A DNA stretch of 64,000 bases, from NCBI RefSeq assembly GCF_031128465.2, contig NZ_CP155618.1, positions 2,303,501 to 2,367,500 of the forward strand, read 5' to 3'. How positions within the stretch are numbered: the stretch's first letter is position 1; each line of letters begins with the position of its first letter. Positions 55,676 through 64,000 of this stretch are shown here, one piece after another. This DNA comes from Mariniflexile litorale (GTDB lineage: Bacteria; Bacteroidota; Bacteroidia; Flavobacteriales; Flavobacteriaceae). The notes under the pieces are model-generated. The model was not told the origin of the DNA. It made no database searches and worked only from the letters and a program-made list of their open reading frames with translations. A program made the translations under genes and the position numbers.

Positions 55676-56362
55676 ATGACTGTTTATAAGAAAGAATACC
55701 GAGAATTACAACAGATAAAATTAGCTGTTGATTGTATTATTTTCGGATTTAATGATAATAAACTAGAATTGTTATTAATACACAGAGGTTTTGAACCTCA
55801 AATGGGTAAATGGTCTTTAATTGGCGGTTTTGTTGGAGAAAATGAAGATTTAGACAAAGCCGCCAATAGAGTTCTATATAAATTATCTGGTTTAGAAGAT
55901 ATTTATATGGAGCAAGTAAAAGCTTTTGGTAAAGCCGATAGAGATTCTTCAGGACAAGTTGTTTCTATTACGTATAGTGCTATGATTTTAAAATCGGAGT
56001 ATAATGAAGAGCAGGTTAGTAAATATAATGCGAAATGGTTTCCTATTGATGAATTGCCAGAACTTGTTTTCGATCATAAAGATATGGTTGAATCTGCTAT
56101 AAGAAGATTGAGACGTCGTGTTAGAAATTTTCCAATAGCCTTTAATTTATTGCCAGCTAAATTCACGTTACCTCAACTACAAATGCTTTACGAAGGTATT
56201 TTAAATGAGCCTATTGATAAACGAAATTTTAGACGAAAAGTGCTTCAAATGAAGTATTTGATTAGGCTTGAGGAAAAAGACATGTCCGAATCGAGAAAAG
56301 GTGCCTATTTCTATCGATTTGACAAAGCTCTTTATAAATTGGAACAAAATTTTAATCTATAA
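55676..56362 (+). CDS. araR: Nudix-domain transcriptional regulator, AraR type
   Basis: A 228-residue protein with an N-terminal Nudix fold (residues 10-145: LAVDCIIFGFNDNKLELLLIHRG, GKWSLIGGFVG) and a C-terminal winged-helix DNA-binding part (FPIAFNLLPAKFTLPQLQMLY ... DKRNFRRKVLQM). The Nudix box is broken: in the segment after Glu57 the catalytic REUxEE residues are Arg65-Val-Leu-Tyr-Lys69-Leu70, so hydrolase activity is unlikely and the domain is a sensor. This is the architecture of the NrtR-like arabinose regulator AraR of Bacteroides. It lies between the tkt-tal genes and araB, with matching palindromes on both sides, which supports control of this pentose module and of its own expression. 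Confidence 0.87.
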   Translation: MTVYKKEYRELQQIKLAVDCIIFGFNDNKLELLLIHRGFEPQMGKWSLIGGFVGENEDLDKAANRVLYKLSGLEDIYMEQVKAFGKADRDSSGQVVSITYSAMILKSEYNEEQVSKYNAKWFPIDELPELVFDHKDMVESAIRRLRRRVRNFPIAFNLLPAKFTLPQLQMLYEGILNEPIDKRNFRRKVLQMKYLIRLEEKDMSESRKGAYFYRFDKALYKLEQNFNL

Positions 56363-56394
56363 CATTGTTTTAGATTATTTTTTTGTCCAAAATC

Positions 56395-56417
56395 ACAAGT
56401 GTTTTTTAAACACTTGT
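56395..56417. promoter_or_regulatory. Operator-like perfect inverted repeat upstream of araB (AraR site candidate)
   Basis: ACAAGTGTTT, spacer TTT, AAACACTTGT: a 10-bp perfect inverted repeat sharing the exact core AAGTGTTT-N3-AAACACTT with the site at 52729-52753. It starts 32 bases after araR and ends 64 bases before the araB ATG. No T-run follows. Confidence 0.7.
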
Positions 56418-56429
56418 ATAATTATGTAT

Positions 56430-56436
56430 TATATTG
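56430..56436 (+). promoter_or_regulatory. -7-like element before araB
   Basis: TATATTG is one base short of TAnnTTTG. It lies 12 bases after the araB palindrome, the same distance as between the first palindrome and its TATATTTG box, which is the main reason to consider it. Confidence 0.35.
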
Positions 56437-56481
56437 CGCTGCTAATTTAGCAGAGTATTAAATTAATAAATTTCTATTTAG

Positions 56482-58167
56482 ATGGAAACCATGAGTGATG
56501 AAAAGTACACTATAGGGATGGATTTTGGGTCAGATTCTGTTAGGGCATTAATAGTAAATGCTTCTACAGGTGAAGAAATGGCTACGGCTGTTCACTATTA
56601 TGCACGTTGGAAACAAGGTAAATATTGTGAGCCTTCAAAAAATAAATTCAGACAACATCCTTTAGATTATATTGAAGGTATAGAGAATACTATTAAATCT
56701 GTAGTTTCAGAAGTAAGTGCGAATGTTGTAAAAAACATTGTAGGTATTGGTGTCGATACGACTGGTTCCACACCTGTAGCAGTGGATAAAACAGGCACAC
56801 CTTTAGCATTATTAGAAGGTTTTGAAGAAAACCCAAACGCCATGTTTGTTCTTTGGAAAGACCATACAGGTATTAAAGAGGCAGATGAAATAAATGCTTT
56901 ATGCAAAAAATGGGATATTGATTATTCTCAATACGAAGGAGGTATTTATTCTTCAGAATGGTTTTGGTCAAAAATTCTTCATGTTTCAAGAGCAGATAAA
57001 AATGTTCTAGATCAAGCATATTCATGGGTTGAGCATTGCGATTGGGTACCATTTTTACTAACTGGCGGAAATGACGTTCATCAAATGAAACGTAGCCGTT
57101 GTGCTGCTGGTCATAAAGCTTTATGGCATGAATCATTCGGTGGATTACCTCCTAATGATTTCTTCATGGCTTTAGATCCCGTATTAAATGGTTTAACAGA
57201 ACGCTTATTTAAAGAAACTCATACATCTAATATTTCAGCAGGAACCTTATCTGAAGAATGGGCAAAACGGTTAGGCTTGTCAACTTCGGTAGTAGTTGCT
57301 GTAGGGGCTTTCGATTGTCATATGGGTGCGGTTGGTGTAAATATTGAACCCTATTATTTAACCAAAGTTATGGGAACTTCAACCTGTGATATTTTGGTAA
57401 CACCATTACAAGAAAAAGAACATTTAGTTAAAGGTATTTGCGGTCAGGTAGACGGATCGGTCATACCAAATATGTTAGGTTTAGAGGCTGGTCAATCGGC
57501 TTTTGGAGATATTTATGCATGGTACGAGCGTTTAATTTCATGGCCTATTATAGAGCTTGTAGGAAATTCAAATTTAATTAGTGAAGATGTTAAAGCGAAA
57601 CTGGTTGAAGAATCAATAGCTAATATTTTACCAAAACTAAGTGAAGCTGCATCAAAAGAACCTATAACAGCTTCTGGAGAATTGGCTTTAGATTGGATGA
57701 ATGGTAGAAGAACACCCGATGCGAATCAAAATTTAAAAGGTGTTATTTCAGGAATTAATTTAGGAAGCTCATCACCAAAAGTGTTTAGAGCTTTAGTTGA
57801 AGCTTCTTGTTTTGGAGCTAAAAAAATAGCAGATAGATTTATTAGTGAAGGCATTCCTGTTAAAGGAGTGATCGCTTTGGGTGGGATTGCAAAAAAATCA
57901 ACATTCGTCATGCAAACTATGGCAGATGTTTTAAATACACCTATTAAAGTAGCTCAATCTGAACAAGCTTGTGCATTAGGAGCTTCTATTTTTGGCGCAG
58001 TTGCCGCTGGAGTACATCAAGATACAGAATCTGCAATGAATGCCATGGCAAGTCCCTTTGAAAAGGTTTATCAGCCCATAAAAGAAAATGCAGAAGCATA
58101 CAAAAAAGTATACAATAACTATAGTGAATTAAGTGTTGCTATGGAAAATCATATCATGAAAAATTAA
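56482..58167 (+). CDS. araB: L-ribulokinase AraB
   Basis: A 561-residue FGGY-family kinase of the usual AraB length. The N-terminal nucleotide-fold motif is TIGMDFGSDSVRALIVN; further features are GVDTTGSTPVA, WKDHTGIKEADEIN, FDCHMGAVG with a likely catalytic Asp, MGTSTCDILV, and the C-terminal ALGGIAKKSTFVMQTMADV and EQACALGASIFGAVAAG. It phosphorylates L-ribulose to L-ribulose-5-phosphate with ATP in the cytoplasm. It is first in the araB-araD-symporter-araA operon, behind the second operator-like palindrome. A second Met three codons downstream (METM) is an alternative start. Confidence 0.96.
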   Translation: METMSDEKYTIGMDFGSDSVRALIVNASTGEEMATAVHYYARWKQGKYCEPSKNKFRQHPLDYIEGIENTIKSVVSEVSANVVKNIVGIGVDTTGSTPVAVDKTGTPLALLEGFEENPNAMFVLWKDHTGIKEADEINALCKKWDIDYSQYEGGIYSSEWFWSKILHVSRADKNVLDQAYSWVEHCDWVPFLLTGGNDVHQMKRSRCAAGHKALWHESFGGLPPNDFFMALDPVLNGLTERLFKETHTSNISAGTLSEEWAKRLGLSTSVVVAVGAFDCHMGAVGVNIEPYYLTKVMGTSTCDILVTPLQEKEHLVKGICGQVDGSVIPNMLGLEAGQSAFGDIYAWYERLISWPIIELVGNSNLISEDVKAKLVEESIANILPKLSEAASKEPITASGELALDWMNGRRTPDANQNLKGVISGINLGSSSPKVFRALVEASCFGAKKIADRFISEGIPVKGVIALGGIAKKSTFVMQTMADVLNTPIKVAQSEQACALGASIFGAVAAGVHQDTESAMNAMASPFEKVYQPIKENAEAYKKVYNNYSELSVAMENHIMKN

Positions 58168-58171
58168 AATT

Positions 58172-58876
58172 ATGAGTCTTTATAAATCATTAAAAGAAGA
58201 AGCCTACGAAGCGAATATGGAGCTTCCTGAATTAGGATTGGTGCTCTTTACATTTGGAAATGCAAGTGCTGTAGATAGAAGTAAAGGTGTGTTTGCTATA
58301 AAGCCAAGTGGCGTGCCTTATGTTGATTTGAAGCCAGAAGATATGGTGATTTGCGACTTCGAAGCTAAAATAGTTGAAGGATCTATGCGACCTTCTTCAG
58401 ACACTAAAACACATGCCGTTTTATATAAAGAATGGGATAAAATAGGAGGTGTGGTACATACGCATTCAACCTACGGAACTGCATGGGCACAAGCCATCAA
58501 GGATGTGCCTATTTTTGGTACTACACATGCCGATCATTTAATTTCTGATATTCCGTGTGCACCACCAATGAAAGATGATTATATTGCAGGCGATTATGAG
58601 CATATGACGGGGTATCAAATTATAGACTGTATCAAAGAACGTGGATTAGATTATAATGAAGTGGGTATGATACTTGTTGGAAACCATGCGCCATTTACAT
58701 GGGGTTCAACGGTTGCAAAAGCCGTTTATAATAGTGCTGTTTGTGAAGAAGTTGCTAGAATGGCATACTTAACGTTACAAATAAATCCGAATGCTGCTAA
58801 ATTAAAAGAAGCATTAAAGAAGAAGCATTATGAACGTAAACATGGTAAAGATGCTTATTATGGACAAGGATGTTAA
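58172..58876 (+). CDS. araD: L-ribulose-5-phosphate 4-epimerase AraD
   Basis: A 234-residue class II aldolase-family epimerase. Zinc ligands are His96 and His98 (VVHTHSTYGTAWAQ) and His172 (VGNHAPFTWG); FTFGNASAVDR and FAIKPSGVPY form the phosphate-binding part. It converts L-ribulose-5-phosphate to D-xylulose-5-phosphate, which feeds the transketolase encoded upstream. It starts 4 bases after araB stops. Confidence 0.95.
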   Translation: MSLYKSLKEEAYEANMELPELGLVLFTFGNASAVDRSKGVFAIKPSGVPYVDLKPEDMVICDFEAKIVEGSMRPSSDTKTHAVLYKEWDKIGGVVHTHSTYGTAWAQAIKDVPIFGTTHADHLISDIPCAPPMKDDYIAGDYEHMTGYQIIDCIKERGLDYNEVGMILVGNHAPFTWGSTVAKAVYNSAVCEEVARMAYLTLQINPNAAKLKEALKKKHYERKHGKDAYYGQGC

Positions 58877-58916
58877 ATAACTGAATATAACTAAATACTA
58901 ACTAAATTAATTAAAT

Positions 58917-60482
58917 ATGGGAATTTTATCTTTTGTTGCTTTTACCTTGCTTGTTGCTGTAATAGCATGGTGGTCTACTCGTAAAACCGATGAGAATTCA
59001 TCTGATGGCTATTTCTTAGGAGGAAGAAGCCTTACAGGACCAGTAATTGCAGGGTCGTTATTATTAACTAATTTATCTACTGAGCAAATTGTAGGAATGA
59101 ATGGGGTGTCTTTTAGAGATGGCTTACCAATTATGGCATACGAAGTTGTAGCGGCTATTGCTATGGTTTTTACAGCTTTTATATTGCTTCCTAAGTATTT
59201 AAAAAGTGGAATTGCAACTATACCACAGTTTCTAGAAAAGAGATATGGCAAAAGTACTAAAACCATTGTTTCGCTATTATTCTTATTAGGATATGCCATT
59301 TCCATGTTACCAACCGTATTATATTCTGGAGCATTGGCTATAAATACCATGTTCGATATTCCTGAATCATTAGGAATGGAAGCAGAACCAGCTCTTTGGG
59401 TTACTGTATGGGCGATAGGTATCATCGGTAGTATTTATGCTATTTTTGGAGGTTTAAAAGCGGTAGCTGTATCAGATTCTATAAATGCTGTAGGGTTAAT
59501 TATAGGAGGCTCATTAATCCCTATTTTTGGTTTAATGAAAATTGGAGATGGTAATGTGCTTACAGGATTAAATAGACTAACAACAGCACTTCCTGAAAAG
59601 TTTGATATTATTGGAGGACCTGATTCTGATGTACCTTTCTGGACGCTTTTTACAGGAATGATTATTGTGAATTTCTACTATTGGGGAACCAATCAAGCTA
59701 TCATTCAAAGAGCTCTTGGTGCTAAAAATTTAAAAGAAGGTCAAAAAGGACTTTTACTAGCGGCATTTATCAAAATATTAGGACCATTTATTGTGGTATT
59801 GCCAGGTATTATTGCCTTTTATATTTTTAATGGTGATTTAGCAAATCCAGATGAAGCCTATCCTATGGTTGTAAAAGCGGTGTTGCCAATTGCATTTATC
59901 GGTTTCTTTGCGGCAGTACTTTTCGGAGCTATTTTAAGTTCATTTAATAGTGCTTTAAACAGTTCAGTAACCTTATTTGGTCTTGATTTCTATAAAGAAT
60001 ACATAAATAAAGAGGCCTCTGAAAAACAAGTAGTTAAAGCAGGTAAACTTTTTGGTATTGTTCTAGCTATATTTTCTATGGCTATAGCTCCTTTATTATA
60101 CGGTGTTGAAGGTGGTATTTTCACGTATTTACAACAATTAAATGGTACACATAGTGTGCCAATTTTAGCAATCGTAATTGTTGGGATATTCTCTAAACGC
60201 GTATCTGCTAAAGCGGCAAACATAGCCATTCTGTTTAGTGCAGTTACGTATTTAATTACTTTATATGTAATTAAGCCAGACATTAGTTTCTTACACCTAA
60301 TGGGTATTCTATTTGTACTTACCATAATAATCATGTTTGTTGTAAGTAAGTTTTTCCCAAGAGAAACAGATTACGAACAGGAATATACCAAGCAAGTGGA
60401 TATTACAAATTGGGTATATCTAAAACCAGTGGGTTATGCAGTTATAGCTATGGTTGTAGGACTTTATATTTATTTATCATAA
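58917..60482 (+). CDS. Sodium:solute symporter (SSS family), probable L-arabinose importer
   Basis: A 521-residue inner-membrane protein with about 14 hydrophobic segments of the SSS/SGLT fold. Typical motifs are DGYFLGGRSLTGPVIAGSLLLTNLSTEQIVGMNG, IATIPQFLEKRYG, AIFGGLKAVAVSD and GAILSSFNSALNSS. These families couple sugar import to sodium, which suits a marine organism. The location between araD and araA makes L-arabinose the likeliest cargo; the sugar itself cannot be read from the sequence. It would carry monosaccharide across the inner membrane after periplasmic digestion. Confidence 0.9.
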   Translation: MGILSFVAFTLLVAVIAWWSTRKTDENSSDGYFLGGRSLTGPVIAGSLLLTNLSTEQIVGMNGVSFRDGLPIMAYEVVAAIAMVFTAFILLPKYLKSGIATIPQFLEKRYGKSTKTIVSLLFLLGYAISMLPTVLYSGALAINTMFDIPESLGMEAEPALWVTVWAIGIIGSIYAIFGGLKAVAVSDSINAVGLIIGGSLIPIFGLMKIGDGNVLTGLNRLTTALPEKFDIIGGPDSDVPFWTLFTGMIIVNFYYWGTNQAIIQRALGAKNLKEGQKGLLLAAFIKILGPFIVVLPGIIAFYIFNGDLANPDEAYPMVVKAVLPIAFIGFFAAVLFGAILSSFNSALNSSVTLFGLDFYKEYINKEASEKQVVKAGKLFGIVLAIFSMAIAPLLYGVEGGIFTYLQQLNGTHSVPILAIVIVGIFSKRVSAKAANIAILFSAVTYLITLYVIKPDISFLHLMGILFVLTIIIMFVVSKFFPRETDYEQEYTKQVDITNWVYLKPVGYAVIAMVVGLYIYLS

Positions 60483-60503
60483 TAAAACTTTTTAAAATAT
60501 AAG

Positions 60504-62009
60504 ATGATTAATTTAAAATTCGGCGAGGTTTGGTTTGTAACCGGTAGCCAAGATTTATACGGTCCTGAAACATTAAAACAGGTTGCCGAACATTCAAAAG
60601 AAATTGCAAATGCATACACTGCAAGCAGTGTTATTCCTGTAAATGTAGTTTTTAAACCAACAGTAAAATCACCTGAAGAAATTCATGCTATTTGTAAAGC
60701 TGCCAATAACGATGATAATTGTATTGGTATCATTACATGGATGCATACATTTTCGCCAGCTAAAATGTGGATAGCAGGTTTAACCGCTTTGCAAAAGCCA
60801 TTTTTACATTTACACACACAGTTCAATAGAGATATCCCTTGGGGAACCATTGATATGGATTTTATGAACTTAAATCAATCGGCACATGGCGGTCGTGAGT
60901 TTGGGTTTATGGTGTCAAGACTACGTAAAAATCGTAAAGTAGTGGTTGGACATTGGAAAAATGAAAAAGTTATTAAGCAGGTTGCCGATTGGTGTCGTGT
61001 AGCAAATGCAGCAGCCGATAGTAAACGTATGAAAGTGGCTCGTTTTGGTGATAACATGCGTCAAGTGGCCGTAACTGATGGTAACAAAGTATCAGCTCAA
61101 ATAAAATTTGGTTACGAAGTAAATGGCTATGGTATTGGCGATTTAGTAGCTTATGTAAATCAAATAACCGATGCACAAGTAGACCGATTAGTTCAAGAGT
61201 ATGATGATACTTATGTGATGGCTTCTAAAATTAAAGCTGATGGAACGATGCGTCAATCTTTAAAAGATGCGGCTAAAATTGAGTTAGGTATGCGTGCTTT
61301 TTTAGAAAATGGTGGTTATACAGCATTTACCGATACGTTTGAAGATTTACATGGTATAAAACAATTGCCAGGTATTGCAACTCAACGTTTAATGGCGAGT
61401 GGTTATGGTTTTGGTGGCGAAGGCGATTGGAAAACATCGGCTTTAGTACGTACCATGAAAGTTATGGGTGCAGGTCTAGATGGTGGTAATAGCTTTATGG
61501 AAGATTACACGTATCACTTTGATCCAGATAATACAACCTGTCTTGGTTCTCATATGTTAGAAATTTGCCCAACAATAGCTAAAGGCGATGTGTCTTGTGA
61601 AATTCACCCATTAGGAATTGGTGGAAAAGAAGACCCTGTTAGATTAGTATTTAATGGTGGAGCAGGAAATGCTTTAAATGCATCCGTAGTAGATATGGGC
61701 AACCGTTTTAGAATGCTTGTAAACAAAGTTGAAGCGGTAGAGATCAAAGAAGGTTTGCCAAAATTACCAGTAGCACGTGTGCTTTGGGATGCGAAACCAG
61801 ACTTACAAACAGCAGCTGCGGCCTGGATTTATGCAGGGGGTGCACACCATACATGCTATAGTCAAAATATTTCTGCAGAATCCTTAGAAGATTTTGCTGA
61901 AATTATGGATATCGAGTTTTTATTAATAGATGAAAAAACTGATTTATACAGATTTAAACAAGAGCTTCGTTGGAATGATGCCGCTTACGTTATAAACAAA
62001 GGATTTTAA
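60504..62009 (+). CDS. araA: L-arabinose isomerase AraA
   Basis: A 501-residue protein of normal length. Family signatures include [46 protein letters not shown] and [11 protein letters not shown]. The metal/active-site blocks are [15 protein letters not shown] and SHMLEICP (two Glu), [10 protein letters not shown] (His) and GAHHTCYS (His). It converts L-arabinose to L-ribulose with manganese. It is the last gene of the ara operon and is followed by a good terminator. Confidence 0.97.
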   Translation: MINLKFGEVWFVTGSQDLYGPETLKQVAEHSKEIANAYTASSVIPVNVVFKPTVKSPEEIHAICKAANNDDNCIGIITWMHTFSPAKMWIAGLTALQKPFLHLHTQFNRDIPWGTIDMDFMNLNQSAHGGREFGFMVSRLRKNRKVVVGHWKNEKVIKQVADWCRVANAAADSKRMKVARFGDNMRQVAVTDGNKVSAQIKFGYEVNGYGIGDLVAYVNQITDAQVDRLVQEYDDTYVMASKIKADGTMRQSLKDAAKIELGMRAFLENGGYTAFTDTFEDLHGIKQLPGIATQRLMASGYGFGGEGDWKTSALVRTMKVMGAGLDGGNSFMEDYTYHFDPDNTTCLGSHMLEICPTIAKGDVSCEIHPLGIGGKEDPVRLVFNGGAGNALNASVVDMGNRFRMLVNKVEAVEIKEGLPKLPVARVLWDAKPDLQTAAAAWIYAGGAHHTCYSQNISAESLEDFAEIMDIEFLLIDEKTDLYRFKQELRWNDAAYVINKGF

Positions 62010-62037
62010 AATAATCTTATAAATTTAATATTAGTTT

Positions 62038-62072
62038 AAAACCACCACAAGTTCTCTTTTGGTGGTTTTTTA
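62038..62072 (+). terminator. Rho-independent terminator after araA
   Basis: AAAACCACCA, a 12-base loop and TGGTGGTTTT form a ten-pair stem running into a T-run. It marks the end of the arabinose module and separates it from the msr genes. The rest of the gap up to 62217 is A/T-rich, with no other feature I can support. Confidence 0.87.
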
Positions 62073-62217
62073 TTTACCTATTTTTTAAGTAGTATCTTTG
62101 TTTTTCTTATCATACTCATTATGGGTTACTTGTTGAAAGGAAATCAATAAATTAACGACCAATATGAGGATAGTATTATTAGCAATTATAATTAAAAAAA
62201 AGAAAGATAACACTCAT

Positions 62218-62676
62218 ATGATTACTTGGAAAGAAGTTATTAATTTTTCCGTAAAAGGAAATCCAGCTCCAGACAAACGTATAGAAAAAACAGATGCTGA
62301 ATGGAAAATACAGCTAACCCCAGAGCAATTTAGGGTTGCCCGTCAAAAAGGTACCGAAGCACCACACAGCGGTGCACTTTGTAGTATTCATGATGCTGGG
62401 AAATACAATTGCGTTTGCTGTAACACGCCGCTATTTGATTCAACCATTAAATTTAGTTCAGGTACAGGTTGGCCCAGTTTTACACAGCCTATAAAACAAA
62501 ATGCGATTAAATACGAAAGAGATATTTCTTTTGGGATGGTGCGCGTTGAGGTGATGTGTAATACTTGTGATGCACATTTGGGACATGTATTTCCAGATGG
62601 TCCGGAGCCTAGCGGATTGCGATATTGTGTTAATTCGGAATCCATGGTATTAGAAACAAATAAGGAAGCAAAGTAA
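62218..62676 (+). CDS. msrB: Peptide-methionine (R)-S-oxide reductase MsrB
   Basis: The ATG at 62218 (MITWKEVINF) is chosen because it fits the family N-terminus; an ATG at 62164 would add an 18-residue Lys-rich extension. The 152-residue protein has the zinc cysteines in CVCC and CNTC, the GTGWPSF motif, AHLGHVFPDGP and the catalytic Cys137 in GLRYCVNS. It reduces the R form of methionine sulfoxide in proteins. Its stop overlaps the msrA start by one base (TAATG), so the two are translationally coupled. No signal peptide is seen, so it is cytoplasmic. Confidence 0.94.
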   Translation: MITWKEVINFSVKGNPAPDKRIEKTDAEWKIQLTPEQFRVARQKGTEAPHSGALCSIHDAGKYNCVCCNTPLFDSTIKFSSGTGWPSFTQPIKQNAIKYERDISFGMVRVEVMCNTCDAHLGHVFPDGPEPSGLRYCVNSESMVLETNKEAK

Positions 62677-63215
62677 TGGTAAACAAAAATATACAAATAG
62701 CAACAGTTGGAGGTGGTTGTTTTTGGTGTACTGAAGCCGTTTTTCAAGAAGTAAAAGGTGTTGAAAAAGTGGAGTCGGGTTATTCAGGTGGCCATGTGCC
62801 TGGACATCCTACGTATCGTGAGGTATGTTCAGGATTAACCGGACATGCAGAGGTTATTCAAATAACTTTTGATGAGACTATAATTTCATATGAAGACATT
62901 TTAATGATCTTCATGACTACGCACGACCCAACCACTTTAAATAAGCAAGGAGCCGATGTGGGTACGCAATACCGTTCAGTAATTTATTTTCATGATGAAA
63001 ATCAAAAGAAAATAGTTGAAAAGGTGGTGGAAAAAGTAGCGGAGTATTATGATAATCCTATTGTGACAGAAGTAGGTCCTTTAGATGTGTTTTATAAAGC
63101 AGAAGATGAGCATCAAGATTATTACAGAAACAACAAAGAACAAGGTTATTGTAGCTTTGTAATTACTCCAAAATTATCGAAACTTAGAAAGTTGTATGGC
63201 GACAGATTAAAATGA
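62676..63215 (+). CDS. msrA: Peptide-methionine (S)-S-oxide reductase MsrA
   Basis: A 179-residue protein with the catalytic motif GGCFWC (Cys15) and the family blocks ESGYSGGHVPGHPTYREVCSG, GHAEVIQITFD, THDPTTLNKQGADVGTQYRSVIYF and DEHQDYYRNN. It reduces the S form of methionine sulfoxide and complements the adjacent MsrB. Its TGA overlaps the selO start in ATGA, which continues the tight cluster. There is no link to the carbohydrate locus other than position. Confidence 0.95.
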   Translation: MVNKNIQIATVGGGCFWCTEAVFQEVKGVEKVESGYSGGHVPGHPTYREVCSGLTGHAEVIQITFDETIISYEDILMIFMTTHDPTTLNKQGADVGTQYRSVIYFHDENQKKIVEKVVEKVAEYYDNPIVTEVGPLDVFYKAEDEHQDYYRNNKEQGYCSFVITPKLSKLRKLYGDRLK

Positions 63216-64000
63216 TGAAACTTAATATAAAAGATACATTTAATACCCAATTACCAGCAGACCCCATTCTAGAGAATTCCAGGAGACAAGTTGAAAAGGC
63301 CTGTTTTTCGTATGTAACACCTAAGCATACAGCAAAACCAGAATTGCTTCATGTATCTTCTGAAATGCTTAAAAATTTAGGTCTTTCAAAAGAAGATGCA
63401 CAAAGCGAAGAATTTCTAAGAGTGTTCACAGGAAATACTGTGCTGCCAAATACGAAACCATATGCCATGTGTTATGGTGGACATCAGTTTGGGAATTGGG
63501 CAGGACAATTAGGTGATGGGCGCGCTATTAATTTAGCCGAAGTTGAACACAACAACAAACATTGGGCAATACAGTTAAAAGGCGCTGGAGAAACACCTTA
63601 CTCCCGGAATGCAGACGGGTTAGCTGTTTTACGCTCTTCAATAAGAGAGTATTTATGTAGTGAGGCCATGCACCATTTGGGTGTACCAACAACAAGAGCT
63701 TTATCATTGGCATTATCTGGCGACCAGGTTTTACGAGATGTTTTGTATAACGGCAATCCAGACTATGAAAAAGGAGCAATTGTGTGTCGCGTGGCACCTT
63801 CATTTTTGCGTTTTGGCAATTATGAGATTCTGGCGGCGAGACAAGATGTTAAAACACTAAAAACCTTAGTAGATTATACCATCAAACATTTTTTTAATCA
63901 CCTAGGAGAACCTTCAAAGGAAACTTATTTGGCTTTTTTTAATGAAGTTTCACAACGTACATTAGATATGATAATTCATTGGCAACGCGTCGGTTTTGTG
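63212..64000 (+). CDS. selO: SelO/YdiU protein adenylyltransferase, N-terminal part (cut by window end)
   Basis: The frame starts at ATG 63212 (or 63215, since two ATGs are adjacent) and is open to the last base, giving 263 codons, about half the usual family length. Diagnostic stretches are AMCYGGHQFGNWAGQLGDGR, AIQLKGAGETPYSRNADG, LRSSIREYLCSEAMHHLGVP and RVAPSFLRFGNYE. SelO is a pseudokinase-fold enzyme that transfers AMP to protein Ser, Thr or Tyr and has been tied to redox homeostasis, which fits the overlap with msrA and msrB. The C-terminal catalytic part lies outside the window. Confidence 0.92.
   Translation, partial: MMKLNIKDTFNTQLPADPILENSRRQVEKACFSYVTPKHTAKPELLHVSSEMLKNLGLSKEDAQSEEFLRVFTGNTVLPNTKPYAMCYGGHQFGNWAGQLGDGRAINLAEVEHNNKHWAIQLKGAGETPYSRNADGLAVLRSSIREYLCSEAMHHLGVPTTRALSLALSGDQVLRDVLYNGNPDYEKGAIVCRVAPSFLRFGNYEILAARQDVKTLKTLVDYTIKHFFNHLGEPSKETYLAFFNEVSQRTLDMIIHWQRVGFV

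Noticed and set aside
56268-56450. A 60-codon frame overlapping the end of araR
   Set aside because: It reads the araR tail in another frame and runs through the operator-like palindrome; composition is not protein-like.
62164-62217. Upstream ATG for msrB
   Set aside because: It adds a Lys-rich 18-residue segment that MsrB proteins lack; MITWKEV at 62218 fits the family start.

Overview
The window is low-GC DNA with Bacteroidota-type features: a SusC/SusD pair, many short-signal lipoproteins with SC/AC lipoboxes, TAnnTTTG-type -7 boxes and weak or absent Shine-Dalgarno sequences. The gene content fits a flavobacterium, probably marine, but the genus cannot be fixed from the sequence. Every supported gene is on the + strand. 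No tRNA, rRNA, CRISPR array, insertion sequence or prophage was seen.

Region 1 (1-9323) is the end of an operon that starts outside the window: a GH106-type rhamnosidase (3' part only), a SASA-type acetylesterase, a DUF5703 protein, a multidomain PL1 pectate lyase and a GH127-type arabinofuranosidase. A strong terminator follows. Region 2 (9616-15530) is susC, susD and a small secreted acidic, aromatic protein, closed by a second strong terminator.

Region 3 (15736-52665) is a 37-kb tightly packed run: PL1, DUF3826, PL1, beta-helix/DUF6298, GH140-type, GH28, GH43-like, beta-propeller, GH78, alpha/beta-hydrolase esterase, GH95, (alpha/alpha)6 MGH1-like, GH78, sialidase-like/TIM-barrel fusion, large TIM-barrel glycosidase, GH2, GH2, and two sugar-type dehydrogenases. 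Region 4 (52666-62009) is an L-arabinose/pentose module: transketolase, transaldolase, a Nudix-type AraR regulator, then araB, araD, a sodium:solute symporter and araA. Two matching perfect inverted repeats sit before the two halves of this module. Region 5 (62218-64000) is msrB, msrA and the 5' half of selO, which look like housekeeping genes outside the locus.

Taken together this is a pectin utilization locus. PL1 and GH28 enzymes would cut the homogalacturonan backbone, esterases remove acyl or methyl groups, and exo-glycosidases for rhamnose, arabinofuranose, apiose, fucose or L-galactose, galactose or glucuronate, and possibly keto-deoxy sugars trim complex side chains. The family list resembles the known rhamnogalacturonan-II (RG-II) degradome of gut Bacteroides more than a simple arabinan or RG-I system. 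Apiogalacturonan of seagrasses or duckweeds is an alternative. Released L-arabinose would enter by the symporter, pass through AraA/AraB/AraD to xylulose-5-phosphate and then through transketolase and transaldolase to glycolysis. No unsaturated-galacturonyl hydrolase (GH105/GH88) or galacturonate catabolic gene lies in the window, so those steps must be encoded elsewhere. Family calls are from pattern recognition of the translated sequences; no database search was possible.
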